Below, piece after piece: positions 16,322 to 24,883 of a stretch of DNA of 39,421 nucleotides. Below the pieces are notes generated by a model. That model did not search any database and had not been told where the DNA came from. It saw nothing but the letters and a program-made list of their open reading frames with translations. Position numbers and translations under genes: made by a program. How positions within the stretch are numbered: the first letter of the stretch is position 1; every line of letters begins with the position of its first letter. Where the stretch lies: the NCBI RefSeq assembly GCF_016427555.1, contig NZ_JAELVS010000009.1, positions 1 to 39,421 of the forward strand, given 5' to 3'. The DNA is from Marinobacter litoralis. Its GTDB lineage: Bacteria > Pseudomonadota > Gammaproteobacteria > Pseudomonadales > Oleiphilaceae.

Positions 16322-17401
16322 ATGAAAGAACTGTACGAATTTCATGTGGATAGCACACGCTATCTGGATGAGGACGGCACGCCACTCGGCGAATTGCCGA
16401 TTCAGGCCGAGAACACCGAAAGGATTCTGGCTGCCTACCGAAATATGGTGCTGGCACGCACCCTGGATTCCAAAGCGATTGCGCTTCAACGTACCGGGAA
16501 ATGTGGCACTTACCCTTCTGTGCTGGGCCACGAAGTCATTGGTACGGCCATTGGTCAGAGCATGGCCAAAACCGATGTTTTTGTCCCTTACTACCGAGAT
16601 CAGGCTGCTCATCTTCTGCGCGGTGTCTCCCTGAAAGAGTTGCTGCTGTATTGGGGCGGCGACGAGCGTGGATGCGCGTGGGAGCATTGCCCCGAAGATT
16701 TACCCATTGCTGTGCCGATTGCCACGCAATGCGGCCATGCTGTAGGTGTTGCATCAGCATTCCGGATTCGCGGCGAGAGCCGGGCTGTTGTTTGCTGCAT
16801 CGGCGACGGCGGCACCTCGAAAGGCGACTTCATGGAAAGCCTGAACCTTGCCGGTGCCTGGCATTTGCCTGTGGTCTTCGTTGTCATTAATAACCAGTGG
16901 GCTATTTCGACGCCTCGCAGTCTGCAGAGCGGGGCGGAAACCATTGCCCAGAAAGCCATTGCCGCCGGTTTGCCGGGCCACATTGTCGATGGCAATGATT
17001 ACTTCGCCTGCGCCGAGGCCCTGGATAATGCGCTCAAGCGCGCCCACGATGGCAAAGGTGCAGCCGTAATCGAAGCCGTAACCTACCGGTTGGGAGACCA
17101 CACCACCGCCGACGACGCTACCCGTTATCGCAGTGCCGACGAGCTTAAGCAGGCGTGGGAGAAAGATGGAGTCAAACGCCTGCAAAACTGGTTGTACAGC
17201 AATGACCTGTGGAGCCCGGATCAGGAAAAGGACCTGCAGGCAGAAGCCAAGAAAACAATCGACGAGGCTGTAGAAGCTTATCTGGCAACCGAGGCCGAAC
17301 CACCCACGGCAATGCTCGACTATTTGTTTGAAAGTCTCCCTGCCGCGCTGCAGGGCCAGCGGGAACAGATCGCTGACAAATATCGGGGAGGTTCGGCATG
17401 A
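16322..17401 (+). CDS. pdhA: 2-oxoacid dehydrogenase E1 component, alpha subunit (pyruvate dehydrogenase type)
   Basis: The 359-residue subunit carries the thiamine diphosphate motif GDGGTSKGDF (161-170) closing with NNQWAIST (190-197). It also has the phosphorylation-loop equivalent YRLGDHTTADDATRY. With the beta subunit it forms an alpha2beta2 E1 that decarboxylates a 2-oxoacid and acylates the E2 lipoyl group. Pyruvate or branched-chain oxoacids are the likely substrates; I cannot separate them by motif alone. The ATG at 16322 follows GGAGG. Its stop overlaps the start of the beta gene by 4 bases (ATGA), indicating coupled translation. It is the first gene of the pdhA-pdhB-E2 operon. Confidence 0.9.
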   Translation: MKELYEFHVDSTRYLDEDGTPLGELPIQAENTERILAAYRNMVLARTLDSKAIALQRTGKCGTYPSVLGHEVIGTAIGQSMAKTDVFVPYYRDQAAHLLRGVSLKELLLYWGGDERGCAWEHCPEDLPIAVPIATQCGHAVGVASAFRIRGESRAVVCCIGDGGTSKGDFMESLNLAGAWHLPVVFVVINNQWAISTPRSLQSGAETIAQKAIAAGLPGHIVDGNDYFACAEALDNALKRAHDGKGAAVIEAVTYRLGDHTTADDATRYRSADELKQAWEKDGVKRLQNWLYSNDLWSPDQEKDLQAEAKKTIDEAVEAYLATEAEPPTAMLDYLFESLPAALQGQREQIADKYRGGSA

Positions 17402-18390
17402 GCAAGTCAGACGTTCGTGATGTGACTCTGGTCGAAGCGGTCAACATGGCCTTGCACTGGGAAATGGCGCAAGACGAAAACGTGGTGGTGCTCGGCGAAG
17501 ACATTGCCACGAATGGCGGGGTGTTCCGGGCAACCCTGGGCCTGAAAGACGCGTTCGGTTTCAAGCGGGTGATGGACACACCGTTGGCGGAAAACCTGAT
17601 TGCCGGCACCGCGATTGGTATGGCAACGCAGGGGTTGAGACCGGTGGCGGAATTCCAGTTCATGGGATTTATTTACCCGGCGATGGAGCAAATCGTTTGC
17701 CACGCCAGCCGCATGCGCAACCGTACCCGGGGGCGGTTACATTGCCCGTTGGTGTTCCGGGCTCCGTTTGGCGGGGGTATTCACGCACCTGAGCACCATT
17801 CTGAAAGCACTGAAGCGCTGTTCGCCCATATTCCGGGTTTGAGGGTGGTGATCCCCAGCTCTCCGCAGCGGGCTTACGGCCTTTTGTTGGCGGCCATTCG
17901 AGACCCGGACCCGGTGATCTTCCTTGAACCCAAGCGGATATACCGGGCCGTGACCCAGCGCGTCGAGAACAACGGAGAAGCGCTGCCGCTCGATACCTGT
18001 TTTACCTTGCGAGAAGGTGATGATGTCACGTTGATTACCTGGGGTCCTTGTGTCATGGAAACACTGCAAGCGGCGGATAAATTAGCCGAACAAGGCGTGG
18101 GGTGTGAGGTGATCGATGTGGCCACGGTCAGCCCGTTAGACCGGGAAACGTTGCTTTGCTCGGTCGCCAAAACCGGCAGGGCGGTGATCGTCCACGAGGC
18201 ATGCCGCAACGGCGGTGTCGGTGCCGAAATTGCGGCTTCAATTGCGGAATCCGCGTTTCTGGATTTGCAGGCGCCGGTTATCAGAGTGACCGGGTACGAC
18301 ACCGTGATGCCGTATTACCGGAATGAACAGAATTATCTGCCAAAAGTAGAAGACATCGTACACGCGGTTGAACAGGTGATCGGGCTGTAG
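17398..18390 (+). CDS. pdhB: 2-oxoacid dehydrogenase E1 component, beta subunit
   Basis: The 330-residue transketolase-type beta subunit contains VVVLGEDIATNGGVFRATLG near the start, the FQFMGFIYPAMEQI segment and HAPEHHSESTEA. Its C-terminal transketolase domain has ATVSPLDRETLLCSVAKTGR. It completes the E1 active site with the alpha subunit. It starts within the ATGA overlap with the alpha gene, has GGGAGG upstream, and is followed by the E2 gene after 11 bases. It is cytoplasmic and its length is usual for the family. Confidence 0.92.
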   Translation: MSKSDVRDVTLVEAVNMALHWEMAQDENVVVLGEDIATNGGVFRATLGLKDAFGFKRVMDTPLAENLIAGTAIGMATQGLRPVAEFQFMGFIYPAMEQIVCHASRMRNRTRGRLHCPLVFRAPFGGGIHAPEHHSESTEALFAHIPGLRVVIPSSPQRAYGLLLAAIRDPDPVIFLEPKRIYRAVTQRVENNGEALPLDTCFTLREGDDVTLITWGPCVMETLQAADKLAEQGVGCEVIDVATVSPLDRETLLCSVAKTGRAVIVHEACRNGGVGAEIAASIAESAFLDLQAPVIRVTGYDTVMPYYRNEQNYLPKVEDIVHAVEQVIGL

Positions 18391-18401
18391 GAGCAACAAC
18401 A

Positions 18402-19526
18402 ATGAAAAACTTCAGACTCCCGGATTTGGGGGAAGGCTTACCGGAAGCCGAAATTGTAGAGTGGCACGTGAACGTGGGCGACACCGTGGAAGTGGACCAG
18501 GTGCTGGTCAGCGTGGAAACCGCTAAAGCCATTGTTGAGGTGCCCTCGCCGCAAGCCGGTGTAATCGCCAAACTCTATGGCGAGGCTGGCGATATCATTC
18601 ATACCGGCGAACCCTTGCTGGCCTATGAAGGTGAAGATGAGGATTCCGGAACCGTTGTGGGTAAGCTGGAATCATCCGGTAAGGGCGAAGGGAAAGACGC
18701 CCAGCAAGATAGTTTCATTGTTGGTGCCGCTGCGTCCAGCAAACGGGCCCGGTCGAACCGAGCCACCCCGGGCGTTCGGGCACTGGCCCAGCAACTTGGG
18801 GTTAGCCTGGAGAACATAAAAGGTAGTGGCCCCGGTGGTTTGATCACCAACGATGATGTTTACAAGCAAGCCAGTCATCAAAAACAGCTGGGAGAAGCGG
18901 AAGCCTTGCGAGGCACGCGCCGAACCATGGCCAAAAACATGGCGCTGTCCCACGCTCAGGTAGTGCCTGTGTCGATATTTGAAGATGTGGATGTGGGTGA
19001 CTGGAAAAAAGGAACCGACACCACGATGCGACTGGTGCAGGCTATTGGTAAAGCCTGTGCCGCTGTGCCGGAACTTAACTGCTGGTTTGATGGTGATAAT
19101 CTGAGCCGTCAATTGCTGGATGAAGTCCACGTTGGCATTGCCGTTGATACTCCGGAAGGCTTGTTTGTGCCGGTGCTGAGAGACATTACCCATCGCAGTT
19201 TGAAAGATTTGAGGCAAGGTCTGGAGAACCTTAGAGAGTCGGTCGCCTCCCGCAAGATTCCACCCAAGGAAATGCAGGGCGCGACCATCACCCTGTCTAA
19301 TTTCGGCACTATGACCGGGCAATACGCGAATCCCATTGTCAGTCCGCCACAGGTGGCGATTGTTGGGGCCGGCCGCATGCGGGACAAGGTTGTTCCCTAC
19401 AAGGGCGCTGCGACCATTCGTCGCATTCTGCCCTTGTCACTAACCTTCGATCACCGCGCGGCAACGGGCGGGGAAGCCTCGCGGTTTCTGGGAGCGCTGG
19501 TTGATGCGTTGAGTAAAGCCAGCTGA
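18402..19526 (+). CDS. 2-oxoacid dehydrogenase E2 component (dihydrolipoyl acyltransferase)
   Basis: The 374-residue E2 has a single lipoyl domain (1-78) with the lipoylated lysine at 42, in ETAKA where ETDKA is more common. A peripheral subunit-binding domain follows (about 121-155, TPGVRALAQQLGV to GLITNDDV), then a catalytic acyltransferase domain from about 165. The active-site histidine is His351 in SLTFDHRAATGGE; the usual DHRxxDG is here DHRxxTGG, as I recall for other E2s of this branch. It transfers the acyl group to CoA. No E3 gene is present in the window, so the complex must borrow a dihydrolipoyl dehydrogenase from elsewhere. It is third in the operon, after an 11-base gap. Confidence 0.92.
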   Translation: MKNFRLPDLGEGLPEAEIVEWHVNVGDTVEVDQVLVSVETAKAIVEVPSPQAGVIAKLYGEAGDIIHTGEPLLAYEGEDEDSGTVVGKLESSGKGEGKDAQQDSFIVGAAASSKRARSNRATPGVRALAQQLGVSLENIKGSGPGGLITNDDVYKQASHQKQLGEAEALRGTRRTMAKNMALSHAQVVPVSIFEDVDVGDWKKGTDTTMRLVQAIGKACAAVPELNCWFDGDNLSRQLLDEVHVGIAVDTPEGLFVPVLRDITHRSLKDLRQGLENLRESVASRKIPPKEMQGATITLSNFGTMTGQYANPIVSPPQVAIVGAGRMRDKVVPYKGAATIRRILPLSLTFDHRAATGGEASRFLGALVDALSKAS

Positions 19527-19635
19527 AAACCCGGCCGAAGGAATCGCGCCGAACGGTGATCCTGCCTTGCCAAATGTTCTGGAGGCAACAACACTAGGGG
19601 CACTCATAAAGCTACTTTCGACTGCGCGAGATATC

Positions 19636-20163
19636 ATGATCCAACGGAAGACCCTGACAACCGCCTTTTTGCTGTCCTGTTCCATTCTGACAACCCAGGC
19701 CGTAGCAGCATGTGAACAGCATCATGATGGTCACTATGCAAGCGGTGCCATCGAAGTTCAAAATGCCTGGAGCCGCCCTACACCTCCAGGCACGCCTATG
19801 GGTGTGGGCTATATGACCATCACCAATCATGGGGCCGACGATGTGTTGTTGATTGCTGCGGAAAGCCCGCGAGCCGGCCACGTCTCTATCCACGAGACGT
19901 CCATGCACGAGGGCATGATGCGGATGCAGCCCCTAGCAAACGGCTTGACCATCCCGGCCGGAAAATCGATGGAGCTAAAACCTCACAGCTACCATTTGAT
20001 GCTGGAACAACTTGAGCAGCCCCTGATAGAGGGTGAAAAGATTCCGGTTAAGCTGGATTTTGACGGTGGTGAGGACATCACCGTCAAATTGGTTGTTCAG
20101 CCCCTGGGTGGTACGGCTATGGATCATGGCGATCACGCAGACCATTCGGATATGCATCACTGA
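19636..20163 (+). CDS. Periplasmic copper chaperone PCu(A)C
   Basis: The 175-residue protein has a signal peptide (cleavage near residue 25, QAVA then ACEQ) and one PCu(A)C domain. The copper ligands of the family motif are visible as His86, Met97, His120 and Met122, with spacing close to H-x10-M-x21-H-x-M. Both ends are rich in histidine (EQHHDGH and a tail of DHGDH/DHSDMHH), which should add metal-binding capacity. The family carries Cu(I) to the CuA site of cytochrome c oxidase. The ATG at 19636 directly precedes a good signal peptide; an upstream in-frame start at 19567 would extend it by 23 residues. It follows the E2 gene by about 110 bases. Confidence 0.92.
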   Translation: MIQRKTLTTAFLLSCSILTTQAVAACEQHHDGHYASGAIEVQNAWSRPTPPGTPMGVGYMTITNHGADDVLLIAAESPRAGHVSIHETSMHEGMMRMQPLANGLTIPAGKSMELKPHSYHLMLEQLEQPLIEGEKIPVKLDFDGGEDITVKLVVQPLGGTAMDHGDHADHSDMHH

Positions 20164-20182
20164 CATGGGCGGAGCCTTGCGC

Positions 20183-20476
20183 TCAGGAATCGGATTGCCC
20201 GGCGTGGGAGTCCGTGTGCCCTAGCGAGTGTTTGGGGGCGATCTGGTCGCGAACCAGTTGTTTCAGCTGCTTGATGTCCGGAAAGCCTCCTTGTTCTTTG
20301 CGAGACCAGATTCGGGTGTCGTTAACATACACTTCGAAAATCCCCCCCGTGCCCGGTTTCAGGGTGAGTTCGTCAATCATCCCGTCAAAGGTGGTCAGCA
20401 GTTCCTGGGCCATCCAGGCCGAGCGCAATAGCCAGTTGCAGCCGGTGCAATAATGAAGCGTGATGTGTGTTGCCAT
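20183..20476 (-). CDS. SelT/SelW/SelH (Rdx) family protein
   Basis: The 97-residue thioredoxin-like protein begins with a beta strand leading to the redox motif CTGC (residues 10-13), in the place where selenocysteine variants carry CxxU. Further family marks are GTGGIFEVYVNDTRIW and GGFPDIKQLKQLVRDQI. Rdx proteins are thought to be glutathione- or thioredoxin-linked redox proteins, but the bacterial substrates are unknown. It converges with the PCu(A)C gene, 19 bases away, and diverges from the lipid kinase gene. The start is the ATG at 20476. It has no in-frame TGA, so it is a cysteine form. Confidence 0.93.
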   Translation of the reverse strand: MATHITLHYCTGCNWLLRSAWMAQELLTTFDGMIDELTLKPGTGGIFEVYVNDTRIWSRKEQGGFPDIKQLKQLVRDQIAPKHSLGHTDSHAGQSDS

Positions 20477-20521
20477 ACGTTAATCGTTCCAGCAGGAATA
20501 AATGAACTAATCATGCTATCA

Positions 20522-20544
20522 AATAAGGATTGCTAATTCTTATT
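20522..20544. promoter_or_regulatory. AT-rich inverted repeat before the lipid kinase gene
   Basis: AATAAGGATT and AATTCTTATT are reverse complements at 9 of 10 positions around GCT. The site lies in the 80-base gap between two divergent genes, 13 bases before the lipid kinase start. It does not align with the Fur 19-mer. A regulator-binding site is possible. Confidence 0.4.
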
Positions 20545-20556
20545 AGAGAGGATGTG

Positions 20557-21441
20557 ATGACCCATTGGCTTGTGGACAGTCCCGGGTCGGGAGACGGAAC
20601 CCGAAACGCAGATTTCTGGCTTGAACACTTGCAGGCTCAGGGGATTACGGATGTCGAGGTTTGCCATCTGGATGAGCAGGATAAATGGCGCGGCAGGGTG
20701 GCCAAAGATGATTGTCTGATGGCGGCCGGTGGTGATGGCACGGTTAATGGGGTCGCAAAAATTTGTCTGGAAGCCGATGCCATCTTGGCGGTGCTACCGT
20801 CCGGGACAGCCAACGATTTTGCCAGAAACCTGAACATTCCGTCAGAGCCGGAGCATATTGCCAGGTTGGTTGCTGAGGCGCCGATTCAAAATGTGGATGT
20901 CGCCGTGGCCGGAGAGCGAATGTTTTTGAACGTTGCCCACATTGGGTTGGGCACGTTGCCGGCCCGTGAGGCCGATTCACCTACCAAAAAGTGGTTGGGG
21001 CAGTTCAGTTATGTGGCCACGCTTTTTCGCCAGATTGGTGAGCAGCGCGGGTTCCACGCGGAAATACAAACGGATAAATCGGCCATGAAAGGTCGCTGGT
21101 TGTCGATTGCTATTGCCTCGGGCGCCTTTTTTGGGGGCGGCCATGAAATCCCCGAAGCGTCAGCCGATGATGGCCAGTTGAACATTGTGGCGGTAAAACC
21201 GAGGCCGCTGCTGCAATTACTCTTCGCTTTCTTGATGGTTCGGTTGAACGGAGAAACACCGAGACGAACCAGCACCGTGGTTCAAGTGAAAAGCCCTGTG
21301 TGTCAGGTCCACACCCACAGTACGAAACCCGTGACCGTGGATGGCGACGAAGCCGGTACTACACCGTTCGAAGCGGTCTGCAAACAAGGCGTGTTAAGAG
21401 TGATTGGAAGGGAAGTGGTGCAGGCCGGAAAGGCGCGCTAA
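20557..21441 (+). CDS. YegS/DgkA-like lipid kinase (diacylglycerol kinase catalytic domain)
   Basis: The 294-residue protein has the nucleotide-binding motif GGDGT (58-62) and the LPSGTANDFARNL segment, followed by the C-terminal beta domain with VTVDGDEAG. These identify the DAGK/YegS/BmrU family, which phosphorylates a lipid alcohol with ATP. YegS prefers phosphatidylglycerol in vitro, but the substrate here is not known. The ATG at 20557 follows AGAGAGGA; an earlier in-frame start at 20530 lacks a site. The last codons form part of a terminator hairpin. Confidence 0.92.
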   Translation: MTHWLVDSPGSGDGTRNADFWLEHLQAQGITDVEVCHLDEQDKWRGRVAKDDCLMAAGGDGTVNGVAKICLEADAILAVLPSGTANDFARNLNIPSEPEHIARLVAEAPIQNVDVAVAGERMFLNVAHIGLGTLPAREADSPTKKWLGQFSYVATLFRQIGEQRGFHAEIQTDKSAMKGRWLSIAIASGAFFGGGHEIPEASADDGQLNIVAVKPRPLLQLLFAFLMVRLNGETPRRTSTVVQVKSPVCQVHTHSTKPVTVDGDEAGTTPFEAVCKQGVLRVIGREVVQAGKAR

Positions 21442-21460
21442 GGCGCCTTCCGGCCTTATA
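21422..21460 (+). terminator. Terminator hairpin overlapping the lipid kinase stop codon
   Basis: GGCCGGAAAGGCGC (21423-21436) pairs with GCGCCTTCCGGCC (21443-21455), with one bulged A. The loop contains the TAA stop. Only TTATA follows, so the T-tract is weak. It sits between convergent genes and may act in both directions. Confidence 0.6.
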
Positions 21461-21477
21461 CAGCGGTGCTGAAGACG

Positions 21478-23664
21478 TTAAAGGCCTGCGGCTTTGGCCC
21501 TTGCCGCGTGCAGCTTCTTGTAGCTCTCGATCATCTTCAGGTGTCGGTCCAGCCCTTCGAGCTTCATGCTGGTTTCGTCCAACCCGTAAAAACGCACTGA
21601 CCCATCGATGGAACCGACAACCGCATCCATAACCTCATTGCCGAACATGCGGCGGAAGTTATAGAGGTAATCTTCCAGCTCCAGCTCTTCGTCCAGCGTC
21701 GCTTCCAAAGAGGCCTGCATGGCCTGATAGAAAAGACCACGCTCGACGGTGTTATCGTTAAACTGCCGGAACATCTCGACCAGTTCCAGTGCTTCTTCGA
21801 GTTCACCCAGCGCCAGATAGATCAGCAGTTTCAGCTCCAGAATAGTGAGCTGGCCCCACACGGTGTTCTCATCAAACTCGATGCCGATCAGCGTAACGAT
21901 CGTCATGTAGACATCGAGCTCGGCTTCTTCCAAACGCTCGACCAGTGCCGCCAGTTGCTCTTCATCTAAACGGTGCAGGTTGAGAATGTCTTCACGGAAG
22001 GCCAACGCCATATTGGTGTTGTCCCACACCAGATCTTCAACCGGGTATACCTCGGAGTAACCGGGCACCAGAATCCGGCACACCGGCGCGCCCAAGTCCT
22101 CAAAGACGGCCATGTAGCACTCTTTGCCCATGTCCGAGAGAATGCCGAACAGCGCCTTGGCTTCTTCTTCGTTAGTGCCAGAGAAATCCCACTCGACGAA
22201 GTCGTAGTCGGATTTGGCGCTGAAGAAACGCCAGGACACAACACCGCTGGAATCGATGAAGTGTTCTACGTAGTTGTTGGGCTCAGTCACCGCCATGGTG
22301 TTGAACGTAGGCGCGGGTAGGTCGTTCAAACCTTCAAAACTGCGGCCCTGCATCAATTCGGTGAGGCTGCGCTCCAGTGCCACCTGGAAACTCGGGTGGG
22401 CACCAAAGCAGGCAAATACGCCACCGGTTTTAGGGTTCATCACCGTGACCGAGATAACCGGGAATTGCCCGCCCAGTGAGGCGTCTTTGACGAGCACCGG
22501 GAAACCTTGCTCCTCCAGCGCATTCAGCCCTTCCACGATATCCGGGTATTTGGCCAGCACCTCGTCTGGCACGTCCGGCAGTGCGATTTCGTTCTCGATG
22601 ATCTCTTTTTTGACGGCGCGTTCGAGGATTTCTGACAAGCATTGAACCTGCGCTTCCTGCAGCGTGTTACCGGCGCTCATGCCGTTGCTCAGGAACAGGT
22701 TCTCGATCAGGTTAGACGGGAAGTAAACGGTTTCCCCATCGGACTGACGCACGTAGGGAATGCTGCAAATGCCACGTTCTGGTGTGCCTGAGTTGGTGTC
22801 GAACAGGTGCGTGCCCAGCAATTCGCCGTCGGGGTTGTAGATGCCCAGGCAGTAGTCATCAAGAATGCCTTCAGGCAATTCGCCCTCGGGGCCGGGCTGG
22901 AACCACTTCTCGTTCGGGTAATGCACAAACTCACTGTTGGCAACGTCCTGACCGAAGTACTGGTCGTTATAGAAGAAGTTGCAGTTCAGGCGCTCAATGA
23001 ACTCGCCCAAGGCGGATGCCAGTGCCGCTTCTTTGGTAGCCCCTTTGCCATTGGTGAAGCACATGTGCGCGGCAGTATCGCGAACATGCAGTGACCAAAC
23101 GTGGGGCACGATGTTGCGCCAGGAGGCGATCTCGATCTTCATGCCGAGATCTGCAAGGATCCCGGTCATGTTGGCAATGGTCTGCTCAAGGGGCAGATCT
23201 TTACCTTCGATGTAAGTGCTGGTGTTGTCGCTGGCACCCACGTTGAGCAGAGCCTGGGCGTCTTCATCCAGGTTTTCCACCACTTCAATCTGGAAGTCAG
23301 GGCCCGTTTGCACCACCTTTTTCACGGTGCAGCGGTCGATGGAACGGATAATGCCCTGACGGTCTTTGTCGGAAATGTCTTCCGGCAACTCCACCTGGAT
23401 TTTGAAGATCTGTTTGTAGCGGTTTTCCGGGTCTACAATATTGTTCTGGGACAACCGGATGTTGTCGGTAGGAATGTCCCGGGCGTTGCAGTAAACCTTT
23501 ACAAAGTAAGCGGCACACATGGCTGATGAAGCCAGAAAGTAATCAAACGGGCCGGGCGCAGAACCATCCCCTTTGTAGCGAACGGGTTGGTCTGAGACGA
23601 CGGTAAAGTCGTCGAATTTGGCCTCGAGCCTCAGGTTGTCGAGATAATTGACTTTGATTTCCAT
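21478..23664 (-). CDS. ycaO: OsmC-YcaO fusion protein (ribosomal S12 methylthiolation-associated YcaO)
   Basis: The 728-residue protein has an N-terminal OsmC/Ohr-like domain (about 1-135), a YcaO cyclodehydratase-type domain (about 190-560) and an acidic, helical C-terminal part (560-728). The OsmC part has YKGDGSAPGPFDYFLAS and SAMCAAYFVKVYC. The YcaO part begins with KGATKEAALASALGEFIER. YcaO proteins use ATP to activate amide carbonyls; E. coli YcaO is linked to beta-methylthiolation of ribosomal protein S12 through RimO. The fused OsmC form is known in gammaproteobacteria. No precursor peptide or RiPP enzymes are nearby. It is divergent from a 75-residue unknown, 24 bases away. Confidence 0.93.
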   Translation of the reverse strand: MEIKVNYLDNLRLEAKFDDFTVVSDQPVRYKGDGSAPGPFDYFLASSAMCAAYFVKVYCNARDIPTDNIRLSQNNIVDPENRYKQIFKIQVELPEDISDKDRQGIIRSIDRCTVKKVVQTGPDFQIEVVENLDEDAQALLNVGASDNTSTYIEGKDLPLEQTIANMTGILADLGMKIEIASWRNIVPHVWSLHVRDTAAHMCFTNGKGATKEAALASALGEFIERLNCNFFYNDQYFGQDVANSEFVHYPNEKWFQPGPEGELPEGILDDYCLGIYNPDGELLGTHLFDTNSGTPERGICSIPYVRQSDGETVYFPSNLIENLFLSNGMSAGNTLQEAQVQCLSEILERAVKKEIIENEIALPDVPDEVLAKYPDIVEGLNALEEQGFPVLVKDASLGGQFPVISVTVMNPKTGGVFACFGAHPSFQVALERSLTELMQGRSFEGLNDLPAPTFNTMAVTEPNNYVEHFIDSSGVVSWRFFSAKSDYDFVEWDFSGTNEEEAKALFGILSDMGKECYMAVFEDLGAPVCRILVPGYSEVYPVEDLVWDNTNMALAFREDILNLHRLDEEQLAALVERLEEAELDVYMTIVTLIGIEFDENTVWGQLTILELKLLIYLALGELEEALELVEMFRQFNDNTVERGLFYQAMQASLEATLDEELELEDYLYNFRRMFGNEVMDAVVGSIDGSVRFYGLDETSMKLEGLDRHLKMIESYKKLHAARAKAAGL

Positions 23665-23688
23665 GGGCAGCTTACCGGATTCAGTAAT

Positions 23689-23916
23689 ATGAGCAGTTTA
23701 CGCGGAATAGACGAGGTTATCCCCGATGCGCGGGATGGTCTCACAAAAACAGAGAGGACGATACTCTACGTCCTCAGTGAAACCCAAAAGGAACTGGGCG
23801 GGCGCAACGTGCCCACCGTGATGCTTTACGGCCGTGTGCTGGAATACGTGAACATCAGCGAGCAGGAGTTGCACCTGTATCTGGATCGGCTCGGCGTGAA
23901 AGGCGATGGTTGTTAA
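23689..23916 (+). CDS. Small protein of unknown function (75 aa, winged-helix-like)
   Basis: The 75-residue product begins MSSLRGIDEVIPDAR. Its middle, LTKTERTILYVLSETQ, followed by a helix and a YLDRLGVKG end, has the helix-turn-helix rhythm of a small winged-helix domain. I do not recognise the family. It is divergent from ycaO, only 24 bases away, and converges with the universal stress gene with one base between stops. The ribosome-binding site is poor (no clear AGG before the ATG at 23689), which lowers confidence in the start, although the sequence looks like true coding. A regulator of ycaO is one possibility, from position only. Confidence 0.65.
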   Translation: MSSLRGIDEVIPDARDGLTKTERTILYVLSETQKELGGRNVPTVMLYGRVLEYVNISEQELHLYLDRLGVKGDGC

Positions 23917-23917
23917 T

Positions 23918-24337
23918 TTAGCGCACCACAAACACCGAGATTTTACTGTGCTTGACGATCTCGGCCGCGTTAGATCGCAGCAGATGCAAAGCGTCACCGA
24001 CACCTGGCGGGTGTGAGGCCATAACCACCAGGTCGGCACCTGTCTCTTTAATTGCCTGAAGCAGCTTGTCATCGAGCTCAACAGCGGTATCCACCGATTC
24101 AAGAACCATGGCATTGGTTTGCAGGCCGTGAGCGGCCCCCTGTTCATCGGCAAACGCCTTGAGCTTGCTGGCCAGCTCCTTTGGGTTATGAGCCGCCGCT
24201 CCGGGTGTACTGTTTGTGACGGAAACATAGCAAAGAATGGCCTGGTAATGCTTGGCCATGTCGATGGCGGTGTTGAGGGTTTTCGCCAGTTTATCCAAAT
24301 GGCTGAGGTCAACAGGAACGAGAATGTTCTGGTACAT
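23918..24337 (-). CDS. Universal stress protein (UspA family)
   Basis: The 139-residue single-domain protein begins MYQNILVPVDLSH and has the family core ETGADLVVMASHPPG and a final strand KISVFVVR. The ATP-binding signature of one Usp class (G-x2-G-x9-G-S/T) is not intact: the loop reads SHPPGVGDALHLLRSNAAEIV, without the terminal G-S/T. It may therefore belong to the UspA-like class that does not bind ATP. It is cytoplasmic and probably induced by stress. The ATG at 24337 has GGAG upstream. Confidence 0.93.
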   Translation of the reverse strand: MYQNILVPVDLSHLDKLAKTLNTAIDMAKHYQAILCYVSVTNSTPGAAAHNPKELASKLKAFADEQGAAHGLQTNAMVLESVDTAVELDDKLLQAIKETGADLVVMASHPPGVGDALHLLRSNAAEIVKHSKISVFVVR

Positions 24338-24425
24338 GGCTCATGTCTCCGGTTGTTCAAAATTTGACCTTTATCTTGTGAGTCTGGACCATGATCTCGA
24401 TGGTCTGCAAGTTTAGGGAGTGATA

Positions 24426-24743
24426 ATGAAGTACATCTTTGAAGTCACCGTTCTTGAGGGCTACACAGCTGAGGACTATGCCGACGCCTGGGTGCGTGCC
24501 AGCGAGCTGATTCAGCAGGCTCACGGGGCCCGGGGTACCGCCTTGCACCGGAAAATCGGTGAGCCCAATAAACTACTGGCCATTGCCAGCTGGAACAGTA
24601 AGGCCGACCGCGACGCCATGGATGCTCAGCGAAATCCAAGAATTCTTGAAATCATCAAAAGCGCCGCGCCCTTTGTCGAGATTCGCCCTTTGGGCGAGTT
24701 TGAAGATCCTGAGTGGGAAGTGATGCCGCCCGGACTGGAATGA
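24426..24743 (+). CDS. ABM-fold (antibiotic biosynthesis monooxygenase-like) protein
   Basis: The 105-residue protein looks like a ferredoxin-like dimeric alpha/beta-barrel of the ABM superfamily. It has an opening strand MKYIFEVTVLEGYT, a long helix (YADAWVRASELIQQ), a strand GTALHRKIGEPNKLLAIASW and the typical ADRDAMDAQR helix. Such proteins range from cofactor-free oxygenases to proteins of no known activity, so no reaction is assigned. The ATG at 24426 lies five bases after AGGGAG; a GTG six bases upstream is the alternative. It is divergent from the universal stress gene. Confidence 0.75.
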   Translation: MKYIFEVTVLEGYTAEDYADAWVRASELIQQAHGARGTALHRKIGEPNKLLAIASWNSKADRDAMDAQRNPRILEIIKSAAPFVEIRPLGEFEDPEWEVMPPGLE

Positions 24744-24883
24744 AGTGTGTTCGATGCAACAGAGAGAGGGGTTGGGCGTTCCCTAGGAGCGAGTTTCAAG
24801 GTAATGTGCGTGCTACCGAATTCCAAGCTGTTAATCCGACAGTGACAAGAAAAACCAAGGACATCCGTTAGAGGGGTTACACC

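Noticed and set aside
21478..23664. A RiPP biosynthesis cluster around YcaO
   Set aside because: The YcaO is of the OsmC-fused, ribosomal-modification type; there is no precursor peptide, dehydrogenase or exporter beside it.
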